DNA of 64,000 nucleotides from RPQJ01 sp963696545 (GTDB taxonomy: Bacteria; Pseudomonadota; Gammaproteobacteria; Steroidobacterales; Steroidobacteraceae): the NCBI GenBank assembly GCA_963696545.1, contig CAVOKQ010000001.1:62001-126000 (forward strand), given 5' to 3'. Under the pieces are notes generated by a model. That model was not told the DNA's origin. It was given only the letters and a program-made list of their open reading frames with translations, and did no database searches. The position numbers and the translations under genes are program-made. Below, in pieces: positions 50,493-58,236 of this stretch (the stretch's first letter is position 1; each line of letters opens with the position of its first letter).

Positions 50493-50541
50493 GGGGACAT
50501 TCTCCTTTTTCGCTACGCGCTTCGAAAAAGCAGAATGCCCC
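50493..50541. repeat. Long imperfect inverted repeat (REP-like) between convergent genes
   Basis: Left arm 50493-50512 begins GGGGACATTCTCC; right arm 50523-50541 ends GCAGAATGCCCC. They pair over about 18 of 20 positions around a 10-base loop, with runs of five T and five A. It lies between the TAXI stop and the convergent beta-lactamase-family stop. Shape and position fit a REP/RAYT-type repeat that may also terminate both genes. Confidence 0.6.
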
Positions 50542-50547
50542 TGGTAC

Positions 50548-51876
50548 CTAGTACATCCCGGCGGCGTACAGCGCCTCGTCCTGTTCCTCTTCGGCCAGCT
50601 TCGGGCAGTGCTTCGAGATGTCGCAGAGCAGCTTGACCAGGTACGGCGCGTGCAGGCCGAGCAGCAGCTTGCCGGTCGTGAGCAGCGCGACCGACGTGGC
50701 GCGCTCGGGATCCGCCCACACGAAATTGTTCGCGAAGCCGAGGTGTCCGTAGGCCTTCGAAGTGTCGGGCCCGTACATGCCAAAAGGACTTGCACCGAGC
50801 ATCATTCCCGCGGAGTAGCGCAAGGGAATCATCAACGAGCGATCGATCTCGGGCTTGCCCACTTCGGCGATTGCGCGACGCACCGTGAGCGGCTGGAACA
50901 CCCGCACGCCGCCGAGCTCGCCGCCGTTCAGCAGGCACTGGAAGAATCTCGAGCACTCGTCGGCGGTTCCGACCCCGTTGCCGGCCGGAATGACGGCACG
51001 GTAGTAGCGCGGGTCGTTCGACAATGTCACCGCATGCTCGAGCGACGTGCCGATCGCGCGCTTCAGGTACATGTCTACCGGAGCGGTGATCCTGAAGCCC
51101 GCGACGTAGTTGCGGGCGAGGCGGGCCAGTGCCGGTCCGCGCGCGCCGAAGTCGAGCGACGCGAGGCCGAGCGGTCGGCTGATGTTCTCGCGGAAGAACG
51201 CACGGAAACCGCGGCCCGAGACCCTCTCGACCAGGTCCGCGACGACGAAGCCCGCGGTCAGCGCGTGGTACGCGTGGTGGTCGCCGGGCTTGTCAGGTGC
51301 GGAACGGTAAATGAGCCGCAGGATCTCCTTGTGATCGAGCAGCAGCTCGGCCACGTCGACGCCCGCCGTGGGAATGGTGGGGATGCCCGCCTTGTGGCAC
51401 AGCAGCTGGTAGATCGTGATGTCCCGCTTGCCGTTCTGCCCGAACTCGGGGATGTAGTGGCTCACGGGATCGAGCAGGCTCAGCTGCTTGCGCTCGGACA
51501 GCAGGTGCACGGTCATCGCGGCCATCGCCTTGCTGGCCGAGAAGATGCACACCGGCGTATCGGGCGTCATCGGGACCGGCTTCTCGTCGACGTCGCCCGG
51601 ACCATTGCCCTTGGCGTGCCCGATGGCGCGCTTCAACACGACCTGGCCATGCCGCCGCACGACCAGCGAGATCCCGGGATGCATGCCCGTCGCGTAGATG
51701 TCCGCGACCGACTGCCAGATGGCGTCGATGCCTTGCTGCGTCATGCCGACGAGCTCGGGATTGCGTTCCTGCTCCGCGGCGATCGTGGTCACGCTGTCGA
51801 GGTCGCGCGGCACGTCGGCGCCGTCGACGACGAGTCGGCGGAGCGGGGCGGGGATGTGGCGGACCACGTTCAGCAT
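50548..51876 (-). CDS. Serine beta-lactamase/class C-like esterase family protein
   Basis: 442 residues. Ser-x-x-Lys nucleophile in FSASKAMAAM, a likely second-motif Tyr in HHAYHALTAG and the third-motif region near YGHLGFANNFVW. No signal peptide, so a cytoplasmic esterase, hydrolase or D-aminopeptidase of the EstB/AmpC-like group is more likely than a resistance enzyme. GGAGGAAGCAGC precedes ATG 51876. Starts seven bases inside the end of the DsbA-like gene, so the two are an operon. Confidence 0.87.
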   Translation of the reverse strand: MLNVVRHIPAPLRRLVVDGADVPRDLDSVTTIAAEQERNPELVGMTQQGIDAIWQSVADIYATGMHPGISLVVRRHGQVVLKRAIGHAKGNGPGDVDEKPVPMTPDTPVCIFSASKAMAAMTVHLLSERKQLSLLDPVSHYIPEFGQNGKRDITIYQLLCHKAGIPTIPTAGVDVAELLLDHKEILRLIYRSAPDKPGDHHAYHALTAGFVVADLVERVSGRGFRAFFRENISRPLGLASLDFGARGPALARLARNYVAGFRITAPVDMYLKRAIGTSLEHAVTLSNDPRYYRAVIPAGNGVGTADECSRFFQCLLNGGELGGVRVFQPLTVRRAIAEVGKPEIDRSLMIPLRYSAGMMLGASPFGMYGPDTSKAYGHLGFANNFVWADPERATSVALLTTGKLLLGLHAPYLVKLLCDISKHCPKLAEEEQDEALYAAGMY

Positions 51877-52475
51877 TGCTGCTTCCTCCTTACGGCTTCC
51901 CTCACCAGCGGCAGGCGGTCGTTGCCGAAGTACATGTCGTCGCCCACGAAGATCGTCGGCGAGCCGAAGCCGCCTCGGGCGATGACTTCGTCCGTGTTCG
52001 CCTTCAGCTGGGCCTTCACCTCGGGCCGGGCAATGCCTTCGAAGAACCGCGCAGGCTCGACGTCGACGCGCTTGCATAGTTCGGCCAGCACGTCGTCCTG
52101 CGAGATGTCGCGGTCGTCGCTCCAGTAGGCCTCGAAGACCGCTGCTGCGAACGGCACCAGCTTGCCTTCCGGCTCGAGCAGGATGCAGCCGCGCATCGCC
52201 TTGACGCTGTTCACCGGGAACACCGTCGGCGGGAACAGAATCTTCAGGCCCGCGAGCCGCGCCCAGTCGGCGAGGTCTTTCTTCAGGTAGGCCTGCTTCG
52301 CCGGCACTCCGCGCTCACGGAACTCGTACACGCTCGGGTTCACGGCGTTGAAAATGCCGCCCACGAGCACCGGCCGCCAGCGGACCTCGACGCCGAGTTC
52401 CCGGGCCAGCGGCTGGATGTTGTGGAACGCGAGCCAGGTCCACGGACTCGAGCAATCGAAGAAGAATTCGATCAT
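51870..52475 (-). CDS. DsbA-fold 2-hydroxychromene-2-carboxylate isomerase-like protein
   Basis: 201 residues. N-terminal IEFFFDCSSPWTWLAFHNI is the thioredoxin-like start with Ser in place of the redox Cys pair (C-S-S-P), as in GST-kappa/HCCA isomerases; C-terminal GGFGSPTIFVGDDMYFGNDRL is the family closing block. Members isomerise using glutathione during aromatic catabolism (nahD-like). No naphthalene genes are here, so the substrate is unknown. Divergent by 39 bases from another glutathione-type transferase. Confidence 0.87.
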   Translation of the reverse strand: MIEFFFDCSSPWTWLAFHNIQPLARELGVEVRWRPVLVGGIFNAVNPSVYEFRERGVPAKQAYLKKDLADWARLAGLKILFPPTVFPVNSVKAMRGCILLEPEGKLVPFAAAVFEAYWSDDRDISQDDVLAELCKRVDVEPARFFEGIARPEVKAQLKANTDEVIARGGFGSPTIFVGDDMYFGNDRLPLVREAVRRKQQC

Positions 52476-52514
52476 GCTCGGATGCTGTCAGAACCCGCGA
52501 GAGCCGTCACTACG

Positions 52515-53225
52515 ATGATTGACCTATACACCGCCGCGACGCCGAACGGACACAAGATCTCGATCGCGCTCGAGGAACTGGGCCTGCCTTACACGGTGCA
52601 CGTCATCGACCTCGCGAAGCTCGAGCAGAGGCGGCCGGAGTTCCTGAAACTGAGCCCAAATGGCCGCATTCCCGCGATCGTCGACCGCGAACTCGACGAC
52701 TTCGCGATCTTCGAGAGCGGCGCGATTCTCATTTACCTCGCAGAAAAGACCGGGCGCCTGATGCCCGCCGACGTCAAGGGCCGCTCGCGGGTGATCCAGT
52801 GGCTCATGTTCCAGATGGGCGGCATCGGCCCGATGATGGGCCAGGCGAACGTGTTCTTCCGCTATCTCCCCGAGAAGATCCAGCCGGCGATCGAGCGCTA
52901 CCAGGGCGAGGTCCGGCGGCTCTTCGGCGTCCTCGACGCGCAGCTCGCGGGGCAGGAATTCCTCGCCGACGCCTATTCCATTGCGGACATCGCGAACTGG
53001 GCGTGGGCGCGCACGCATAGGTGGTCCGGCGTGGAGATCGAGGAATTCGTCCACCTGAAGCGGTGGGTCGACCAGCTGGCGGCCCGCCCGGCCTGCCAGC
53101 GGGGTATCAACGTGCCGCCGCGGCCGGAACGGGTCGAGGACGGCAAGGGCACGGAGAAATTCGTCGAGCAGGCCCGCAAGCTGGTCGAGACGGGCAACAA
53201 GCCCGGCACGAGCGGGAGGAACTAG
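52515..53225 (+). CDS. Glutathione S-transferase, YfcG/YghU-like
   Basis: 236 residues. Thioredoxin-like domain with IDLYTAATPNGHKISIALEEL (the T-x-N-G-x-K signature of nu-class GSTs), KLSPNGRIPAIVD and FESGAILIYLAEKTG; helical domain with GPMMGQANVFFRY and YSIADIANWAW. Nu-class enzymes are disulfide reductases with glutathione. ATG 52515 is selected because the strand begins at once. Convergent with the DoxX gene, with overlapping ends (53222-53225). Confidence 0.9.
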   Translation: MIDLYTAATPNGHKISIALEELGLPYTVHVIDLAKLEQRRPEFLKLSPNGRIPAIVDRELDDFAIFESGAILIYLAEKTGRLMPADVKGRSRVIQWLMFQMGGIGPMMGQANVFFRYLPEKIQPAIERYQGEVRRLFGVLDAQLAGQEFLADAYSIADIANWAWARTHRWSGVEIEEFVHLKRWVDQLAARPACQRGINVPPRPERVEDGKGTEKFVEQARKLVETGNKPGTSGRN

Positions 53226-53683
53226 CGCCGGCCTCCGGCAAGCAGCGCGTCGACCGACCAGCGTCCCGGGCCAAAGACCGCGACGACCAGCAGCAGCGCA
53301 CCCCAGAGATAGTGCTGGCTGATCGCGGCCTCGAAGCCTTCGCTCAGCAGCACGTGGGCATAGGAAACCACGGCCAGGATGTTGACGGCGGACAGCCCAA
53401 GCGCCGAGTAGCGCGTGAGCAGCCCGACGACCAGCAGTGACGGAAAAACGAGCTCCCCTGCCGTTCCTGCTACGGCGGCCAGCGCAGGCGGCAGCAGCGG
53501 CACGTGGTACTCCTCCTGGAACAGGTACAGCGTGCTGTCCCAGTCCGAGATCTTCAGCCAGCCCGACTTCAGGAACTGCCACGCGACGTACCAGCGAAGG
53601 GCCAGCAGCAGCGGTGATTCGAACCAGGCCGCGACCCGGGCCGCGCCTTCGTTGGCACGCACGATCTTATTGGCAACGCTCAT
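53222..53683 (-). CDS. DoxX-family membrane protein of the bufferin operon
   Basis: 153 residues with four predicted helices; LLALRWYVAWQFLKSGWLKI and LLVVGLLTRYSALGLSAVNI are the DoxX signature helices. In bufferin/Hvf operons a DoxX-type protein is the last gene, presumably in redox or export support at the inner membrane. Its ATG overlaps the BufC stop (ATGA at 53680-53683), which shows it belongs to that operon. Confidence 0.87.
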   Translation of the reverse strand: MSVANKIVRANEGAARVAAWFESPLLLALRWYVAWQFLKSGWLKISDWDSTLYLFQEEYHVPLLPPALAAVAGTAGELVFPSLLVVGLLTRYSALGLSAVNILAVVSYAHVLLSEGFEAAISQHYLWGALLLVVAVFGPGRWSVDALLAGGRR

Positions 53684-54507
53684 GAAGTCCTCGGTGCGAT
53701 GCTGTCGTCCGGCCCACGCAGCGCGACGACCAGGCCGTCGCTGAAAAGCCAGGCCAGCATGCCCGGCAGCTGGTCGACCTCGAGGCCCGATGCCTCGAGT
53801 GCCTCGCCCAGAGTCGCGTTCGCAGCCAGGGCCTCGACGAACCCGCACTGGTCTGCCGGGAGCGAATGCAGCGCCAGCCCGTCGTCGCCACATGCGACGA
53901 CGATGTGCTGCGCGCCCTGCGACAGTTCAACGGGGTTGCCTGCCTCTGCTGGCTGGTTCTCGCGCCACACGGACCAGACGGGATACTCCGACCGCACGAA
54001 ACGCAAGCACGGCTGCAACTCGAGTCCGACGTCTGCCAGCGTGTCGGGTGCGACCCGGGCAAGCTGCGACGCGTCAAGTGCAGGCCGGCGCGGCGAGACC
54101 AGGACTTCCTCGCAGGCCCATTCGAGCCGAGCGAGGTCGACCAGCCACTCGTATTCGCTTCCCGCCAGGCGTGGTTCGAGCCAGGAGGAAAACTCCCGAC
54201 CGATCCAGTGCAGGTCACCGTTGCGGGACGGATGCCGAACGCGGTATTCGCGCGCGAGATCGCTGAAATACTCAGCGCCGACGCGGCGTCGCAGCACGGG
54301 ATAGGTCCGTTCGAGCGCGCCCTCGAACATGGCTCGTGAATTGTTCCGGTAAACCTGCACGCGGGACCCGGGCGCGAGCCCGTCGTCGACGATGCATTCG
54401 GCCAGCGCGCCGACGGCTGCATCTGCATCCGCGCCAGTGCTCCGCAGCGCGGCGCCGAAGCGCGCCTGCAGGCCCGCGAGTGTCGACGCGTCACGCGGCG
54501 AGGTCAC
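53680..54507 (-). CDS. bufC: BufC/HvfC-type DUF2063 protein
   Basis: 275 residues. N-terminal DUF2063 region: LAGLQARFGAALRS, RVQVYRNNSRAMFEGALERTYPVL with the Y-R-N-N motif, LAREYRVRHPSRNGDLHWIGREFSSWL. C-terminal winged-helix-like half ends in PGMLAWLFSDGLVVAL. DUF2063 proteins partner the DUF692 (MNIO) enzyme and help recognise the precursor peptide. Starts inside the end of bufB (17-base overlap). Confidence 0.9.
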   Translation of the reverse strand: MTSPRDASTLAGLQARFGAALRSTGADADAAVGALAECIVDDGLAPGSRVQVYRNNSRAMFEGALERTYPVLRRRVGAEYFSDLAREYRVRHPSRNGDLHWIGREFSSWLEPRLAGSEYEWLVDLARLEWACEEVLVSPRRPALDASQLARVAPDTLADVGLELQPCLRFVRSEYPVWSVWRENQPAEAGNPVELSQGAQHIVVACGDDGLALHSLPADQCGFVEALAANATLGEALEASGLEVDQLPGMLAWLFSDGLVVALRGPDDSIAPRTS

Positions 54508-55363
54508 GAATCTTCTCCAGCCGCATGTCGGCCTTGCGCGCTTCGGCCACCAGAACGTCGAGCGCAGGCACGTCGGTGTCCCACTCGATCAGCGTCGGCA
54601 CCGGGCCGAGACGGGCTATCGTCTGCTCGTAAAGTGCCCAGACCTCTTCGCACACGGCCGAGCCGTGATCGTCGATCAGCAGGTCGCGCTCGCCGACCCG
54701 GTTGCGGTGATGCCCCGCGAGATGGATCTCCAGCACCGCCGCGCGCGGCACGTTCGCGATGAAACGCCCGGCGTCGAGGCCGAGGTTGATCGCATTGACG
54801 TAAATGTTGTTCACGTCGAGCAGCAACCCGCAGCCCGACCGGTCGACCACCGCAGCGAGGAAGTCCCATTCGGTGAGGCTCGATGCGGTGTAGGCAAAGT
54901 AGGAACTCAGGTTCTCGACCAGGATCTGCCGGCCGAGGAAGTCCTGCGCCTGCCGCACGCGGCACGCGAGGTGTTCCACGGCTTCCTCGGTGTAGGGCAA
55001 AGGCAGCAGGTCGTTGAAGTGTTCGCCACCAGCGTGGCCCCAGCAGGCATGCTCGCTGACGAGCGCCGGCTCGAAACGGTCGATCGCGCGACGGATGCGC
55101 GCCAGGTGGTCGCGGTCCAGCGGTTCCACGGACCCCAGCCCGAGTCCCACCCCGTGCAGGCTGAGCGGATAGTGCTCGCGCACGCGCTCCAGCGCTCGCA
55201 GGTGCGGGCCGCCATCGTGGAAGTAGTTCTCGGTGTGCACCTCGAGCCACGCGACCGGCGGGAGGCGCGCGGTCACTTCGTCGTGGTGTGCCGAACGCAG
55301 ACCGATCCCGGCGCGTGCCGGGACCGGTCCGCCTGGGAAGCGCTTGGAAACGGCGTCCCCCAT
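54491..55363 (-). CDS. bufB: BufB/HvfB-type multinuclear iron oxidative enzyme (MNIO, DUF692)
   Basis: 290 residues, TIM-barrel iron enzyme. RAGIGLRSAHHDE, WLEVHTENYFHDGG, LHGVGLGLGS, EHACWG with HFNDLLPLPYTEEA, LVENLSSYF, LLLDVNNIYVNA, EIHLAGHH and IEWDTDVP provide the His, Asp, Glu and Asn ligands conserved in MNIOs. MNIOs modify cysteines of small precursor proteins to thiooxazole or oxazolone rings using oxygen. ATG 55363 sits seven bases after the bufA stop. Confidence 0.92.
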   Translation of the reverse strand: MGDAVSKRFPGGPVPARAGIGLRSAHHDEVTARLPPVAWLEVHTENYFHDGGPHLRALERVREHYPLSLHGVGLGLGSVEPLDRDHLARIRRAIDRFEPALVSEHACWGHAGGEHFNDLLPLPYTEEAVEHLACRVRQAQDFLGRQILVENLSSYFAYTASSLTEWDFLAAVVDRSGCGLLLDVNNIYVNAINLGLDAGRFIANVPRAAVLEIHLAGHHRNRVGERDLLIDDHGSAVCEEVWALYEQTIARLGPVPTLIEWDTDVPALDVLVAEARKADMRLEKIRDLAA

Positions 55364-55370
55364 CGCTCGA

Positions 55371-55631
55371 TTACTTCTGCGGAGGCTGGGTCTTGCCGCC
55401 GGCCTTCTCGCAGTCGGCCGCCGACATGTGCTTCCACTCGTTCGGGTCCATGTCCTTCTTGGCCTGGCCGGCGCACGAGTGGCCGTTCGCCGCGCAGTCG
55501 TTCTTGCCCGCTTTCGCGACGCCGTAGCACTTGTCCTTCGAGCCCATGTCGCCTGCGACGGCGGTGCCCATCGTGCCCGCGGCCAGGAAGCTGCCCACGG
55601 CAGCGGCAATCGCCAGTTTCTTCATGTTCAT
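55371..55631 (-). CDS. bufA: Bufferin precursor BufA (DUF2282)
   Basis: 86 residues. Signal peptide 1-27 (LAIAAAVGSFLAAGTMGTAVA), then a short mature part with four cysteines: Cys35 (KCYG), Cys46 (NDCA), Cys53 (HSCAG) and Cys74 (DCEK). The pattern K-C-Y-G...N-D-C-A...H-S-C-A-G is that of DUF2282 bufferins/HvfA. After BufB/BufC modification these periplasmic peptides bind copper and protect the cell. GGAGA precedes the ATG; an internal ATG two codons later is equally good. First gene of a four-gene operon. Confidence 0.92.
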   Translation of the reverse strand: MNMKKLAIAAAVGSFLAAGTMGTAVAGDMGSKDKCYGVAKAGKNDCAANGHSCAGQAKKDMDPNEWKHMSAADCEKAGGKTQPPQK

Positions 55632-55787
55632 CGGAGTCTCTCCATCGAGTGTGTTGAGCTGTGGTCACGACCGTCGTGTTGCACCGCAACAGTGCGTGCA
55701 TCACTCGGCTTCAACCAGTAGACCTGTTCGGCAGGGAAATTGTTTCAGATGGTTCGGATCCGGCAGTCGGATCGGCATAATCGGCCG

Positions 55788-56927
55788 ATGAAAGAGCGCA
55801 TCGTGTTCCTTGTGCCGGGCTTCTTCGGCTTCACGACCGTCGGGGCGGTGAGTTATTTCCGGGACGTCGAGGAGGCGTTGCGTCGCGGCCTGAAGCGCCG
55901 GCGCCTCGATGCCCACATCGTACGCTGTGCCACGCAGCCCACGGCGTCGATCGTGCGGCGGGCGGATCGCCTGCGCCGCCAGGTGATCGACGAAGGCGGG
56001 CTCGAGGCGAAGGAGTTGCACTTCGTCGGCCATTCCACCGGCGGGCTCGACGTGCGCATGTTGCTCACGCCCGGCGTGAAGATCGCAGAGGGCGATACCG
56101 AAGTTCGGATCGGCAACCTGACCCGCACTGCAATCTCTGTCACGACGCCGCATCACGGCACGCCGCTCGCAAACCATTTCCTGACGGTGCAGGGCCACAC
56201 GCTGCTGCTGATGCTGACCGCCATGGCGACAACGGGGCAGGGCAGGGGGCTCATCACCGCGGCTTCGAAGGCCGTCTCGGTCGCGGCCAGCCTGGATGAC
56301 TGGCTCGGCGGCAACGAAGGGCCGCTCGATCGGATCGCAGAGGGTCTGCTGAAGAACATCCGCTTCGATCGCCGCGACCCGGTCTGGAAGTACCTGGACG
56401 AAATCAAGGCCGACCAGGGTGCCGTGATCCAGCTGACGCCCGAGGGCATCGATCTGTTCGACGCCTCGGTCGCGGATCGCGGGAACGTGCACTATGGGTG
56501 CGTGGTGGCGGGCGTGCCCAAGCCGGAAGAGGACTTCAAGGTGAGGTCGCTGTTGTCGCCGGACAAGATCGTGCTGCGTGCGCTGTTCAGGCTGCTGCAC
56601 GGCCTCACCGCGCGGCCGCATCCGCGCTACCCGTATCCGAAGCCGACGCAGGCCGAAAAGAACCGCTTGAAGCAGGGGCTGGGGTTCGTCGCATCATCAC
56701 GCACGAACGACGGATTGGTACCCACGCTGAGTCAGCTGCACGGCCGCGTGCTGCACGTGGCACGCGCGGACCACCTCGACGTGGTCGGCCACTACAGCGC
56801 GGCGGAAAAAGGCGCTGGCAACTGGCTGCCGTCGGGCGCGGGCTTCACCAGGGAACAATTCGATGCGGTGTGGGACGACGTCGCCGCCGCGATCGCGAGG
56901 GGCCGCCAGCCGGCTCGCGCCGGCTGA
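55788..56927 (+). CDS. Alpha/beta hydrolase, triacylglycerol lipase-like
   Basis: 379 residues. IVFLVPGFFGFTTVGAVSYF with the oxyanion GF-F-G region; nucleophile elbow HFVGHSTGGLDVRMLL (G-H-S-x-G); TTPHHGTPLANHF after it, as in true lipases of the LipA/Pseudomonas type; a candidate His in ADHLDVVGHY near the C-terminus. No signal peptide, so an intracellular lipase or depolymerase. ATG 55788 is taken since earlier codons lack similarity. Divergent from the bufferin operon. Confidence 0.85.
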   Translation: MKERIVFLVPGFFGFTTVGAVSYFRDVEEALRRGLKRRRLDAHIVRCATQPTASIVRRADRLRRQVIDEGGLEAKELHFVGHSTGGLDVRMLLTPGVKIAEGDTEVRIGNLTRTAISVTTPHHGTPLANHFLTVQGHTLLLMLTAMATTGQGRGLITAASKAVSVAASLDDWLGGNEGPLDRIAEGLLKNIRFDRRDPVWKYLDEIKADQGAVIQLTPEGIDLFDASVADRGNVHYGCVVAGVPKPEEDFKVRSLLSPDKIVLRALFRLLHGLTARPHPRYPYPKPTQAEKNRLKQGLGFVASSRTNDGLVPTLSQLHGRVLHVARADHLDVVGHYSAAEKGAGNWLPSGAGFTREQFDAVWDDVAAAIARGRQPARAG

Positions 56928-56946
56928 CAGCCTCGACGGTGCGGCG

Positions 56947-58236
56947 CTAGCGGGCGCCTGACTGCGCCGCCTGGGGCTTGTACCGATCACGCAACTCGGT
57001 CTGTCGCGAGCGCATCGGCTGCGGCCGGCCCGCGATCCATACCTGGTCAGCGACCGAGGTCACCTCGAGGGGATCGCCCGACCACAGCACGAGATCTGCG
57101 GAGTACCCGGGCGCGATGCGACCGAGTTCCGCGCCGATGCCGAAGATCTCCGCAGGGGTCGTCGTGAGTGCTGCGAGTGCGGCGTCCCACGGCAGCCCTT
57201 GCGCCACCGCGACGCCCGCGGCTTGGCGGACCTTGTGAGCGTTGTGCGTCGGCGCGACGAAGTGCGTGAACGTGATCGGCACACCGGCACGATGCAGACG
57301 CGCGGCGTTGCGCATCGTGGCACCGAGCTGGTCGAACGTGCCGGGCAGGTCGACCAGCGGGTCGAGCACGACTGGCACCCGCGATTTCGCGAGCAACGGC
57401 GCCACCTGCCACGCCTGCGCGCCGCCTACGATCACCGGACGCACGCCGTTACGCGCGGACCACGCCAGCACCTGGCGTATGTCCGCCGCGCGTTCGACGC
57501 TGAAGGCGATCCGACCGCCGCCGAGATAGCGGGCCAGCACCTCGCGTCCCGTTGGCGTGAGCAGTCGCTGGTCGCCGTCGCGCAGCGGTTTCGCGGGGCT
57601 CGCCTCACGGGTTGCCTGCTCGAGCAGCATGAACTGGGCTGCGCGACTCTTGCCGGCGCTCGAGGTGGCATTCGCGCCGAGGTCGACGAACAGCGTGCGC
57701 GAAGCAGCGGCGAACGCGTCCGCGCGGCCGTCGAGGCGCGCGATCGCGCCCTGGCCCGCGAACATCGCGCCGTCCGCAAGCGCGGTAGGAGCGACCATCG
57801 CGAACGTGATGCCCTCGATGCGATTCACGCCGATCGCCACCGAGTCCGGGTTGAACGCGAGCGTGACGTCGAACTCGGGGCGCGGTGCAAAAGCCCCGTG
57901 AGCGTCGCCGTCGTAGGCCGCCGAGCGATCCACCGTCGACGGCTCCTGCGAGATCTCCTCGATGCCAAGCCCGGTGATGCCGCCGAACAGGCCGGGCGTC
58001 AGCGCGCGGCCCTGCACATCGACGACCGTGGCTCCCGCAGTGGCCGCGAGTCCGGTGCCGACCTGCGCGACCCGGCCATTGCGCACCAGCACGTCGGCGC
58101 GATCGAGCGTGCCCCGGTCGGACTGCGTGTATACCTTCGCGTTGCGGATCAGCACGTCCTCGGCGCGCGCGACGCCCGATGCCATCGTGAGGGCGCCGAT
58201 CGCGGCAAGTGCCGCCGCCTTGACGTTGCGATTCAT
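56947..58236 (-). CDS. Exported amidohydrolase-family protein lacking the HxH motif
   Basis: 429 residues with signal peptide (KAAALAAIGALTMASGVARA). Amidohydrolase layout: VLIRNAKVYTQSDRGTLDRADVLVRNGRVAQVG, then RALTPGLFGGITGLGIEEIS, where relatives have TPGxIDxHxH; both metal histidines are missing. Later ITFTHFVAPTHNAHKVRQ and APGYSADLVLWSGDPLEV are present. So it may be a regulatory or structural partner of the neighbouring complete amidohydrolase or use another site. Its ATG overlaps the stop of that gene (ATGA), so they are made together. Confidence 0.85.
   Translation of the reverse strand: MNRNVKAAALAAIGALTMASGVARAEDVLIRNAKVYTQSDRGTLDRADVLVRNGRVAQVGTGLAATAGATVVDVQGRALTPGLFGGITGLGIEEISQEPSTVDRSAAYDGDAHGAFAPRPEFDVTLAFNPDSVAIGVNRIEGITFAMVAPTALADGAMFAGQGAIARLDGRADAFAAASRTLFVDLGANATSSAGKSRAAQFMLLEQATREASPAKPLRDGDQRLLTPTGREVLARYLGGGRIAFSVERAADIRQVLAWSARNGVRPVIVGGAQAWQVAPLLAKSRVPVVLDPLVDLPGTFDQLGATMRNAARLHRAGVPITFTHFVAPTHNAHKVRQAAGVAVAQGLPWDAALAALTTTPAEIFGIGAELGRIAPGYSADLVLWSGDPLEVTSVADQVWIAGRPQPMRSRQTELRDRYKPQAAQSGAR

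Noticed and set aside
50548..51876. Beta-lactam resistance gene
   Set aside because: No signal peptide and the usual class C motif set is incomplete; an esterase-like family member is more likely.
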